DNA of 9,445 bases. Origin: Nitrospirota bacterium (GTDB taxonomy: Bacteria; Nitrospirota; Thermodesulfovibrionia; Thermodesulfovibrionales; UBA6898). This document shows, one piece after another, positions 1 through 6,087 of this stretch. Location: positions 1 to 9,445 of the forward strand of contig JAOUFP010000074.1 in the NCBI GenBank assembly GCA_029858145.1, given 5' to 3'. The notes under the pieces were generated by a model. The model ran no database searches and had not been told where the DNA came from. It worked only from the letters and a program-made list of their open reading frames with translations. The translations under genes and the position numbers were made by a program. Within the stretch, counting starts at the first letter, position 1, and every line of letters starts with the position of its first letter.

Positions 1-86
1 GTCAGAGCCCCTGTTTTTTTGCCTATGCTCAATATCTGAAAGATATCAGCCAGCGCCAGATCTTCCAGTCTTCCGGCAAGACTCAT
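1..86 (-). CDS. DUF4388 (PATAN) domain protein, N-terminal fragment
   Basis: The reading frame starts at an ATG (86-84) and runs off the left edge after 28 complete codons. The translation opens MSLAGRLEDLALADIFQILS and continues with IGKKTGAL. This is the typical start of a DUF4388/PATAN domain (a short start peptide, then a 'LxDIxQxLSxxxKTGxL' pattern). The family is known from regulatory proteins of myxobacteria, other deltaproteobacteria, Nitrospirota and cyanobacteria, often attached to response-regulator or type IV pilus/motility signalling proteins; what follows the domain here cannot be seen. A GGAG lies about 10 nt before the ATG. The ATG overlaps the stop of the upstream ORF as ATGA, so the two are probably translationally coupled. 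The fragment is short, so the family call rests on motif recognition alone. Confidence 0.68.
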   Translation of the reverse strand, partial: MSLAGRLEDLALADIFQILSIGKKTGAL

Positions 87-457
87 CTGAATTCAGCTCC
101 AACGGGGATGACCGCACCGCCGTCCTGACAAACTTGGAACTGCCCCCTGTCTTCGGCGCTGCAGGTGAGATCAAACCGCGGTCCGGCCGCTAGGAGATCC
201 AAGTCCGCCTCCCGGTAAATATCAGTCCTTCCGAAATCACGCCAGTATTGTGCCCCTTCGCTGTTATTATCCATGTACCCGTGCGCAAAAGCCATCCGGA
301 TTTCATCATCCCGGACAGAATTATTCGTCCCGAATTTGTGCGCTGATGGTATTCCGGATTCAATCTTGAACTCTTGTATGATATCACCTGCATTGAAAAG
401 ATAGAAACCCTGTTTTGTGCCTGACGGTTCCTTTCTGGTTAAATTCGAGTATATCAA
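83..457 (-). CDS. Hypothetical protein, ~124 aa, coupled to the DUF4388 gene
   Basis: I do not recognise this protein. It is soluble-looking and acidic, with no signal peptide or membrane segment. It has an aromatic and charged middle (HGYMDNNSEGAQYWRDFGRTD, about residues 59-79, broken here only for reference) and two cysteines near the C-terminus (in LTCSAEDR and FQVCQDGG). It is probably real: the composition is protein-like, and its TGA overlaps the ATG of the downstream DUF4388 gene by 4 nt, the usual sign of an operon. The start is uncertain. The only common start codon near the N-terminus is the TTG at 457-455, with no clear Shine-Dalgarno; the frame is open without a stop back to 485, and the first ATG is at residue 55. 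It could therefore be a decayed or N-terminally truncated gene. The divergent neighbour hisH starts 96 nt away. Confidence 0.5.
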   Translation of the reverse strand: MIYSNLTRKEPSGTKQGFYLFNAGDIIQEFKIESGIPSAHKFGTNNSVRDDEIRMAFAHGYMDNNSEGAQYWRDFGRTDIYREADLDLLAAGPRFDLTCSAEDRGQFQVCQDGGAVIPVGAEFR

Positions 458-518
458 TAAAAATTCAAGAGTGTCAATGACTTAGCAGGTCAAAGACAAC
501 ACCTTCCCGCCGCTGTTG

Positions 519-548
519 TTGACAATTTCATAGCCGGAAAAGTAATTT
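519..548 (+). promoter_or_regulatory. Possible sigma70-type promoter of hisH
   Basis: A perfect TTGACA (519-524) is followed after 18 nt by a weak TAATTT (543-548), which fits only three positions of the -10 consensus. A start from here would fall almost on the hisH ATG at 554, giving a leaderless or near-leaderless message. The TTGAC also forms the right arm of an imperfect inverted repeat: GTCAA (489-493) with TTGAC (519-523), and CAACA (497-501) with TGTTG (514-518). This could be an operator or simply chance. The evidence is weak. Confidence 0.22.
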
Positions 549-553
549 AAACC

Positions 554-1165
554 ATGATAGCGATAGTTGACTATGGAATGGGAAACCTCAGGAGCGTCGA
601 AAAGGGATTCAAGAAGGTCGGAATTCAGGCAACCGTCACCTCAGACCCGAAGGTCGTCGATGATGCCAGAGCCGTCGTGCTCCCGGGTGTGGGGGCCTTC
701 AGGGACTGCATAAGGAACCTCACCGATCTCTCCCTGACAGAGGCGGTCGTCACCGCGATTAACAAGGGGAAGCCTTTTCTCGGCATATGCCTTGGACTGC
801 AGGTCCTGTTCAGCGAATCCGAGGAATTCGGCACCTGCAGGGGCCTGGACATCTTCAGGGGGAAGGTTGTCAGGTTTCAGGAAGGCCTGAAAGTCCCGCA
901 CATGGGCTGGAATACGGTGAAGATCGTCAACCGGCCTCCGATACTTTCTGAGATAGAGGACAATGCCTACTTCTATTTTGTGCATTCCTTTTATGTCGTC
1001 CCTGAAGACAGGGGGATCATCGCAACGACCACTGACTACGGGACCGCCTTCACGTCGATGGTCTGGAAGGACAACGTCTTTGCAACGCAGTTTCACCCTG
1101 AAAAAAGCCAGGAACTCGGCCTGAAAGTTCTGGCTGGGTTCGGGAAATTTGTGCAGAAGGCCTAA
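554..1165 (+). CDS. hisH: Imidazole glycerol phosphate synthase, glutaminase subunit HisH
   Basis: HisH is a class I glutamine amidotransferase. It hydrolyses glutamine and channels ammonia to HisF, which converts PRFAR to imidazole glycerol phosphate and AICAR in histidine biosynthesis; it acts in the cytoplasm as the HisHF complex. The 203 residues match the usual length. Visible landmarks are the N-terminal MIAIVDYGMGNLRSV, the oxyanion-region PGVGAF (44-49), the nucleophile elbow GICLGLQ with Cys79, VPHMGWN (114-120), and QFHPEKSQ carrying His181 and Glu183, so the triad is intact. The ATG start fits the family exactly. A Shine-Dalgarno is poor: a GGAAAA lies about 13 nt upstream. No hisA, hisF, hisB or hisC is present on either side within the window, although hisH is usually followed by hisA. 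Its 3' end faces the macB-type permease with 27 nt between them, holding a run of seven T but no strong stem. Confidence 0.96.
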   Translation: MIAIVDYGMGNLRSVEKGFKKVGIQATVTSDPKVVDDARAVVLPGVGAFRDCIRNLTDLSLTEAVVTAINKGKPFLGICLGLQVLFSESEEFGTCRGLDIFRGKVVRFQEGLKVPHMGWNTVKIVNRPPILSEIEDNAYFYFVHSFYVVPEDRGIIATTTDYGTAFTSMVWKDNVFATQFHPEKSQELGLKVLAGFGKFVQKA

Positions 1166-1192
1166 AGAGTCAGCAGTTTTTTTCTCTCTTCA

Positions 1193-2422
1193 TTACTCGT
1201 ATCTGAGCGCTTCGATGGGGTCGAGGAGGGAGGCCTTGTATGCGGGATAAAACCCGAAGAATATTCCTACGAATCCCGAAAAACCGAAGGCCAGAAGGAT
1301 CGAGAAGGGCGAAACCACGGTGCTCCACCCTGCCAGCATCGTCACTATCTTTGAGGCTGTCACGCCTGCGATGAGCCCCACGACACCGCCAATCAGGGAG
1401 AGGATGAGCGCCTCTATGATGAACTGGAGCCTGATGTCCCAGGTCTTCGCGCCGATCGCCATCCTGATGCCGATCTCCCTGGTCCGTTCAGTGACCGAGA
1501 CCAGCATGATGTTCATGATGCCGATGCCGCCCACGAGAAGGGAGACGGACGCGATCGCCCCGAGCAGCAGCGTCATCACCTTCGTCGACTGCTCCGCGGC
1601 CTGCATCATTGAGGTAAGGTTGCGCACGGTGAAGTCATCATCCTGCTTCTGGCCTATACGATGCCTCTGCCTCAGCAGTTCTGTGATCTGTCTTTCCGCC
1701 GCGGGAAGGTCGTCAGGACCTTTCGCCTTTACCATGATCAGCCTCACCATGCCGGGGAAGGTCGTGCCGAAGAGTCTTTTCTGCGCGGTCGTCACCGGGA
1801 CGTAGATAATATCGTCCTGGTCCTGCCCTCTGGGGTCCTGGCCTTTGACATCGAGGACCCCGATGACGGTGAAAGGGACATTCTTTATCCGTATGACCTG
1901 GCCGACGGGGTCTATCCCTCCGAAGAGATTATCAACCACTGACTGTCCCAGCAGGCAGACCTTTGCCGCGCTCCTGATCTCCTCCTCGGTGAACGGCCTT
2001 CCGCCCGTCAGAGACCAGTCCCTCACAAAGAGCATATTTATCGTTGTCCCGGTGACGCCGGTAGACCAGTTCTGATTTCCGTAGACCACCTGGGCGACCC
2101 CGCTGAGGATCGGCGCGACATACAATACCGCGGGGCACTCCCGCTGTATCGCCTCTGCATCGCCCATGGACAGTGTCGGCTGAGTTCCCGCTCCCATCCG
2201 CACGCCTCCCGCGGTCGTGGCGCCGGGCACTATCATGATGAGGTTGCTTCCGATGCTCGCCAACTGGTCCCCTATCCTCTGCTGCGCGCCGGTCCCCACC
2301 GCCAGCATGGCGATGACCGCGCCGACGCCGATGATGATGCCGAGCATGGTGAGGGCGGAACGCATCTTGTTCACCCGGAGCGCCCTGAGGGATATGCGTA
2401 TGGTTGAAGGGATATTGATCAT
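1193..2422 (-). CDS. macB: MacB-type ABC transporter permease
   Basis: This is the membrane subunit of a type VII ABC (MacB/FtsX superfamily) exporter, a mechanotransmission system that works with a periplasmic fusion protein and usually a TolC-like channel. The 409 residues show the four-helix layout: TM1 about 22-43 preceded by basic residues, a large periplasmic MacB_PCD domain (about 45-280, with DPVGQVIRI and FTVIGVL), then the FtsX domain with TM2 (about 284-308), TM3 (332-360) and TM4 (370-395). Signature stretches include GGIGIMNIMLVSVTERTREI (299-318) and the C-terminal GFYPAYKASLLDPIEALRYE. The ATG overlaps the TGA of the ATPase gene (ATGA). In E. coli MacB the ATPase is fused in front of this domain; here it is a separate gene, as in many other bacteria. 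The substrate cannot be told from sequence: macrolides, lipopeptides, toxins and lipoproteins are all known in the family. Confidence 0.93.
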   Translation of the reverse strand: MINIPSTIRISLRALRVNKMRSALTMLGIIIGVGAVIAMLAVGTGAQQRIGDQLASIGSNLIMIVPGATTAGGVRMGAGTQPTLSMGDAEAIQRECPAVLYVAPILSGVAQVVYGNQNWSTGVTGTTINMLFVRDWSLTGGRPFTEEEIRSAAKVCLLGQSVVDNLFGGIDPVGQVIRIKNVPFTVIGVLDVKGQDPRGQDQDDIIYVPVTTAQKRLFGTTFPGMVRLIMVKAKGPDDLPAAERQITELLRQRHRIGQKQDDDFTVRNLTSMMQAAEQSTKVMTLLLGAIASVSLLVGGIGIMNIMLVSVTERTREIGIRMAIGAKTWDIRLQFIIEALILSLIGGVVGLIAGVTASKIVTMLAGWSTVVSPFSILLAFGFSGFVGIFFGFYPAYKASLLDPIEALRYE

Positions 2423-3111
2423 GCTCTTACCACTGATTCATCACTGACGACAACGCCGTCCCTGAAGCAAATCCGCCTCCTGCTGAACTCCGAGATCTCC
2501 TTTTCGTGGGTCACGATGATGATGGTAATATCCGCTTCCCTGTTCAGCCTCGCAAAGAGTTCCATGATCTCAGAGCTGGTCTTTGTGTCGAGGTTGCCGG
2601 TCGGTTCGTCCGCAAGGATCAGGGGGGCATCGTTTACGAGCGCCCGTGCAATGGCCACCCTCTGCTGCTGTCCGCCTGAAAGCTGGTTCGGGTGGTGGTT
2701 TTCCCTGCCTGCAAGCCCCACGGTTGCGAGGGCCGCTGCTGCACGCTCTGCCCTTTCCTTTGCATTCAGGCCGTCGTAGAGCAGCGGAAGCTCGACATTC
2801 TCCAGGGCCGAGGTCCTCGGAAGGAGATTGAACCCCTGAAAGACAAAGCCTATCTTTTTGTTCCGGATGGCTGCAAGTTCATCCCTGCTCATATGCGCAA
2901 CATCAACCCCTTCGAGAAGATACCTTCCGCCCGTCGGCCTGTCGAGGCAGCCGAGGATGTTCATAAACGTGGACTTGCCTGAACCCGACGGCCCCATGAT
3001 AGAGATGAATTCACCTTTTTCAATAGTGAGCGAAACATGATTCAGGGCATTCAGGGCTATTTCGCCAAGCTGGTAGACCTTGGTGATATCCTGTGTTTCG
3101 ATAATGGCCAT
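2419..3111 (-). CDS. MacB/LolD-type ABC transporter ATPase
   Basis: This is the ATP-hydrolysing subunit of the neighbouring MacB-type permease. From the ATG at 3111 the protein has 230 residues, the normal length for this family. Motifs: Walker A GPSGSGKST (40-48), Q-loop Gln92 in FVFQGFNLLPR, signature LSGGQQQRVAIARAL (144-158), Walker B LILADEPTGNLD (164-175) with catalytic Glu169, and switch His202 in VTHE. The 'FQGFNLLP' and 'ADEPTGNLD' wording is diagnostic for the LolD/MacB/FtsE group. A longer frame is open to 3177, but its extra 22 residues are proline/arginine-rich, unlike the family, and lie inside the fusion-protein gene; the ATG at 3111 sits one nucleotide after that gene's TGA and gives the conserved N-terminus MAIIETQDITKVYQLGE. 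Its end overlaps the permease start by 4 nt. Confidence 0.95.
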   Translation of the reverse strand: MAIIETQDITKVYQLGEIALNALNHVSLTIEKGEFISIMGPSGSGKSTFMNILGCLDRPTGGRYLLEGVDVAHMSRDELAAIRNKKIGFVFQGFNLLPRTSALENVELPLLYDGLNAKERAERAAAALATVGLAGRENHHPNQLSGGQQQRVAIARALVNDAPLILADEPTGNLDTKTSSEIMELFARLNREADITIIIVTHEKEISEFSRRRICFRDGVVVSDESVVRA

Positions 3112-3112
3112 A

Positions 3113-4276
3113 TCAGAAATGCATGCGCGGTCCCGGTGTCCGGGACTGGGTGTTGGTCTTTGAGGCGGACTCGACAATCAGCTCCTGCCCCTCTCTGATT
3201 TCGCCCGAAAGCAGTTCCGTATAGATGCCGTCGCTGATGCCGGTGGTCACCGCAACGCGTTTCGGGTTCCTGTTCTCGATGACCCAGACCCCGAGGCCCT
3301 TCTCCCTCTGTTTCGTCATGTCCCGCTTTTCAGAAGGCCTGAACCGCATGGCCGCATTCGGCACCCTGAGCACATCCTTCCTGCTCGACACGACAATGGA
3401 GACGTTGGCGGTCATGCCCGGCTTGAGCTTCAGTTCAGGGTTGTCCACCTTGACCACGACGTCATAGGTCACCACATTCTGCACGGTGATGGGCGCGTTC
3501 CTGATTTCAGAGACCTTGCCCTGGAAAGGGCTGTCAGGATAGGCGTCCACGGTAAATTCGACCGGCTGTCCGACCTGTATCTTCCCGATGTCCGCCTCGG
3601 CAACGCTGCTGTCCACCTGCATCTTCGTCAGGTCCTGCGCGATGTTGAAGAGCGTGGGAGTCTGGAAACTGGCGGCGACCGTCTGCCCGACATCCACATT
3701 TCTGGAGACGACAATTCCGTTCACCGGGGAGATGATTCTCGTATACCTGAGGTTCGTCTCCGCGATCCGCAGCGCAGCCCCGGCCTGTTTTGACTGTGCC
3801 TTCGCAGCGGTCACCTGCGCGCCTGCGGTATCATATGCCGTCTCTGCCGCGTCAACATCACTCCGCGCCACAAGGTTTTTCGCAAAGAGCTCGCTCTGCC
3901 TGTTCAGCGTCCTCTTCGCGTCCGCGAGCGCCACCAGCGCCTTCTCGACATTCGCCTCTGCGGAAAGGAGGTTCGCCTGTGCCTGCGCCACCTGCGCCTC
4001 GAAAATCGCCGGATCTATCCGCGCGATAAGCTGCCCCTGTTTCACCGGGGAATTGAAATCAACATAGATGTTTTTGATCGTCCCGGAGACCTGGGTGCCG
4101 ACAAGGACCGTTGTCACGGCATTCACCGTGCCGGTCGCGGTGATCGAAGATACGATATCTCCCCTGGAGACTTTTTCGGTCCTGTATTTCAGATCGTCCT
4201 GATCCGTTCTGAATAGGAAATACACAGCCGCGCCGAGCGCGATTACCACCGCTAATGAGATCAGTATCTTTTTCAT
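3113..4276 (-). CDS. macA: MacA-like periplasmic membrane fusion protein
   Basis: This is the periplasmic adaptor of the MacAB-type exporter, anchored in the inner membrane and expected to bridge the permease to an outer-membrane channel. Counting from the ATG at 4276 (387 residues): an N-terminal signal-anchor (about 4-22, KKILISLAVVIALGAAVYFL), first lipoyl half with VGTQVSGTI and GQLIARIDP (59-89), an alpha-helical hairpin (about 92-178) rich in Ala/Gln, second lipoyl half with RIISPVNGIVVSR (180-192), a beta-barrel (about 215-297, ending in LKPGMTANVSIVV), and a membrane-proximal domain (about 300-370). There is no lipobox cysteine. The ATG at 4276 was chosen because GGGGAG (4285-4280) precedes it and the protein then starts with the signal-anchor; a TTG at 4294 in frame lacks such a site. 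The first gene of a three-gene operon. No TolC gene is in the window. Confidence 0.93.
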   Translation of the reverse strand: MKKILISLAVVIALGAAVYFLFRTDQDDLKYRTEKVSRGDIVSSITATGTVNAVTTVLVGTQVSGTIKNIYVDFNSPVKQGQLIARIDPAIFEAQVAQAQANLLSAEANVEKALVALADAKRTLNRQSELFAKNLVARSDVDAAETAYDTAGAQVTAAKAQSKQAGAALRIAETNLRYTRIISPVNGIVVSRNVDVGQTVAASFQTPTLFNIAQDLTKMQVDSSVAEADIGKIQVGQPVEFTVDAYPDSPFQGKVSEIRNAPITVQNVVTYDVVVKVDNPELKLKPGMTANVSIVVSSRKDVLRVPNAAMRFRPSEKRDMTKQREKGLGVWVIENRNPKRVAVTTGISDGIYTELLSGEIREGQELIVESASKTNTQSRTPGPRMHF

Positions 4277-4378
4277 GAACTCCCCTGTGGTCAAGACTTT
4301 TTTTACTTTACATTTTAACGCTTAAACGTATTTTTATACAGGCATTTGTCAGAAAATTTTCGGGCAGTGCCCTGAATT

Positions 4379-4416
4379 AAAAAAATGTAGGTAGCCGGCG
4401 AGGGGACCGGCTACCT
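4379..4416 (-). terminator. Rho-independent terminator after the HD-GYP gene
   Basis: Read on the minus strand, a perfect 10-bp stem AGGTAGCCGG / CCGGCTACCT (4416-4407 with 4398-4389) closes an 8-nt loop. After three nucleotides (ACA) comes a run of seven T (4385-4379). This is a textbook intrinsic terminator about 130 nt past the HD-GYP stop, and it insulates the macA-like operon from read-through. Confidence 0.75.
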
Positions 4417-4425
4417 TATGGAGGG

Positions 4426-4457
4426 ATTCAACAAGGGTTTTTCTTTTCCCCTTGAAT
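4426..4457 (-). repeat. Imperfect hairpin just before the terminator
   Basis: CAAGGG and CCCTTG (4432-4437 with 4450-4455 give or take one base) form a 6-bp stem around a pyrimidine/purine-rich loop, and the flanks ATTCAA/TTGAAT can extend it past a bulge. It lies only about 10 nt ahead of the terminator stem in the same transcript, so the two would form tandem 3' hairpins. A role in 3' end protection or as a second terminator is only a guess. Confidence 0.35.
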
Positions 4458-4543
4458 ACAGGCTACTACAAAATTCTGAAGAAATTATGAAGCAGGGGTG
4501 CTATCTGGTGTTTTATTGAACAGCAGTATCGTGTATCGGGCAG

Positions 4544-5803
4544 TTATATAATCCTGTATCCCTTTTCATTAAAGAGCCGCAGACAGGCATCCACCGCATC
4601 AGCATCGTAGCGGATGTCCCTGTAATCGGAAATTTCCTTCAGCGCCATGTCCATGCCGAGCGTCGGTCTGTAAGGCCTGTGGGAAGACATCGCCTCGACA
4701 ACGTCCGCCACCGCGAGAATCCTGGCCTCTAGGAGAATCCGGTCCCCCGATAAACCAGCGGGATAGCCGGAGCCGTCCAGCCTTTCCTGGTGCTGCAGGA
4801 TAGTATCGAGCACCGGCCAGGGGAATTCTATCGTCTTTAATATCTCATAGCCGACCCGCGCGTGGGTCTCTATGATATCGGTCTCCAGATCGCTTATCCG
4901 GCCGGGTCTGGCAAGAATCTCGTAGGGCACATGTATCTTGCCGATATCATGCAGCAGTCCGGCCATGCGGATCCCCTCGATCCGGTCCTCTGAAAGCCCC
5001 ATTTCCCGGGCGATCGCGCAGGCCAGTTCTGCCACTCTCTCCTGATGACCGGCGGTATAGGGGTCCCTCCGCTGCAAAATCTCCGTCAGCGCATAGATCG
5101 TACCATTCAAAGCCTTCTTAAGCTTTCCGAGACTCTCTTTCAGGCCTGCTTCTGCCTGCTCGCGCTTTGCGCGCATTTCGAGCGCCCCGATTCCATAGGT
5201 TACGTTATTCCCCAGTTCAGTCAGCAGGTTCACTTCATCTGCATCAAAGGCATCGGGCTCTGCCGCATAAATATTCAAAGAGCCCAATATCCTCTTTCCT
5301 GAGATCAGGGGAAGGGCGATCGATGAGGCATATCCGCGTTTGACGGCTTCTGCGCGCCAGGGGGCAAAAGTCTGATTGGTGGGGATATCCTTCGCGATAA
5401 CAGGTTTGCCTGTCCGGATGGCGGTCCCGGTAGGACCTTGCCCCCGCTCGGTATCGGCCCAGGTGATGTTGACGGTATCGAGATACCCTTCTTCATATCC
5501 GCACTGGGCAACAGGACGCACGGTCTTTTGTTCATCATGTTCCGCGAACCCGATCCACGCCAGACGATATTCCCTCTGACTGATGATATCGCAGCAGATC
5601 TGCTTCAGGAATCCGGACACATTCTCCGCGCGCATAAGGGTCCGGTTACAAATACTGAGCGCCTTGAGCGCGCGTGTGACCCGCAACAACTCCTTTTGCG
5701 TCTGCTCGTGGAGGGACTTCTCTCTCTCCAGCTCACAGACACGCCGGCTTAATGCGGCGTTTTCATTTTCAAGCTGCTCTCTTGTCCTGTTTATTTCGTT
5801 CAC
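4544..5803 (-). CDS. GAF and HD-GYP domain protein (predicted c-di-GMP phosphodiesterase)
   Basis: A 419-residue cytoplasmic protein without membrane segments. Residues 1-48 are a charged, Leu/Glu-rich coiled coil; about 53-208 form a GAF domain (LAWIGFAEHD, GPTGTAIRTGKPVIAKDI, SSIALPLISG, LGSLNIYA); about 211-232 are a second coiled linker; about 234-419 are an HD-GYP domain. Catalytic-site residues seen: His253 (GHQERV), HD at 285-286 in GLLHDIGKI with Lys289, His314 (ETHARVG), then HQERLDGSGYP (338-348) and Asp367 (VADVVEAM). HD-GYP enzymes hydrolyse cyclic-di-GMP to pGpG or GMP; the GAF domain would sense a small ligand. The usual HHE is HQE here. The start is a GTG that overlaps a short upstream frame as GTGA; it lacks a strong binding site of its own. 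The gene stands between two exporter operons and has its own terminator. Confidence 0.93.
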   Translation of the reverse strand: MNEINRTREQLENENAALSRRVCELEREKSLHEQTQKELLRVTRALKALSICNRTLMRAENVSGFLKQICCDIISQREYRLAWIGFAEHDEQKTVRPVAQCGYEEGYLDTVNITWADTERGQGPTGTAIRTGKPVIAKDIPTNQTFAPWRAEAVKRGYASSIALPLISGKRILGSLNIYAAEPDAFDADEVNLLTELGNNVTYGIGALEMRAKREQAEAGLKESLGKLKKALNGTIYALTEILQRRDPYTAGHQERVAELACAIAREMGLSEDRIEGIRMAGLLHDIGKIHVPYEILARPGRISDLETDIIETHARVGYEILKTIEFPWPVLDTILQHQERLDGSGYPAGLSGDRILLEARILAVADVVEAMSSHRPYRPTLGMDMALKEISDYRDIRYDADAVDACLRLFNEKGYRII

Positions 5804-5847
5804 GCGCGGTTCCGGTCATTGATAAAAATCACTGCACGCCCCTCCAT
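5800..5847 (-). CDS. Possible 15-codon leader minicistron coupled to the HD-GYP gene
   Basis: From the ATG at 5847 the frame reads MEGRAVIFINDRNRA and stops at TGA (5802-5800). A GTG at 5832 in the same frame would give a 10-codon version, and it alone has a well-placed Shine-Dalgarno, GGAGGGG (5845-5839), 6 nt ahead. The TGA overlaps the HD-GYP start codon as GTGA. Ribosomes could thus reach the GTG by termination-reinitiation. An alternative is that a one-base error or real frameshift separates this segment from the HD-GYP frame, in which case it would be the true N-terminus. Confidence 0.35.
   Translation of the reverse strand: MEGRAVIFINDRNRA
5839..5845 (-). promoter_or_regulatory. Strong ribosome binding site ahead of the minicistron
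   Basis: GGAGGGG on the minus strand, 6 nt before the GTG at 5832. It is the best Shine-Dalgarno in the area, yet it is placed for the short upstream frame and lies 35 nt from the HD-GYP GTG (5803). It decides between direct initiation at the weak GTG and coupling through the minicistron. Confidence 0.5.
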
Positions 5848-5853
5848 AAATAT

Positions 5854-5925
5854 AGGATAGCACCAAACACCGGTTTTGTTTAAAAAATGACATTTCAGTC
5901 GGGTAGGCGCAGCCTCACCTATCCT
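5854..5925 (-). promoter_or_regulatory. Possible structured leader of the HD-GYP gene
   Basis: On the minus strand AGGATAG (complement of 5925-5919) can pair with CTATCCT (complement of 5860-5854), enclosing 58 nt. Inside, GGTGAGGC and GCCTACC form a 7-bp hairpin with one bulge (5919-5902 region, loop TGC), followed by TCATTTTTTAAAC. The closing arm ends only 8 nt before the GGAGGGG ribosome binding site. The layout (closing stem, internal hairpin, then RBS) is what a small cis-regulatory RNA would look like, but I cannot assign it to a known class, and short stems like these also arise by chance. Confidence 0.25.
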
Positions 5926-5964
5926 GCACTATTCATAAATCTTTCTGGTGGCAGCCAAACAACG

Positions 5965-6087
5965 AGGCAGGAGAAGGCATTGAAAGCGGTCTTATTTTCC
6001 GATAGCCCGACAGACTGTTTATATGAATATCAGGAGAAAATGCCCCGGAGCAAAGCGTGAATGAAGCGCCAATGCCTTCTCCTGCCT
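5965..6087. repeat. Perfect 18-bp inverted repeat with 87-nt core
   Basis: AGGCAGGAGAAGGCATTG (5965-5982) is the exact reverse complement of CAATGCCTTCTCCTGCCT (6070-6087). The core contains a further CAGGAGAA followed by AATGCC (6031-6044 region), a partial third copy. ATTTTC and GAAAAT inside the core could also pair. The element is non-coding, about 123 bp in all. On the plus strand the right arm is followed by TTTTT. The layout fits a small non-autonomous mobile element (MITE-like) or a structured RNA. A 5-bp ACAAC occurs outside each arm (5959-5963 and 6096-6100) but at unequal distances, so it is weak support for a target duplication. Confidence 0.6.

Larger units (their letters stand above)
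4277..4543. other. Intergenic region between the HD-GYP and macA-like genes
   Basis: The 267 nt hold the HD-GYP 3' untranslated region, a terminator (listed separately) and a roughly 100-nt A/T-rich leader before the macA-like gene. The odd palindrome GGGCAGTGCCC (4362-4372) lies just past the terminator T-run and could be an operator or part of a second short stem. The A/T-rich part (4300-4345) has several TATAAA/TAAAAT-like hexamers on the minus strand but no paired -35 box that I find convincing. The exporter operon probably has its own promoter here, because the terminator separates it from the upstream gene. Confidence 0.4.

Noticed and set aside
1166..1192. Bidirectional terminator between hisH and the macB-type permease.
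   Set aside because: There is a T7 run on the plus strand but only a weak AAGAG/CTCTT stem with a long loop, and no T-run on the minus strand.
3112..3177. N-terminal extension of the MacB-type ATPase by 22 residues.
   Set aside because: The extra residues are Pro/Arg-rich, unlike the family, and overlap the fusion-protein gene; the ATG at 3111 gives the conserved start.
4386..4425. Plus-strand sequence TAGGTAGCCGG with a nearby ACC and ATGG resembles the 3' end of a class I cyclic-di-GMP riboswitch (GEMM), tempting next to an HD-GYP gene.
   Set aside because: The conserved upstream parts of the aptamer (such as the GGACGCAAAGCC-type segment) are absent in 4290-4390, and on the minus strand the same stem is a standard terminator with a T-run.
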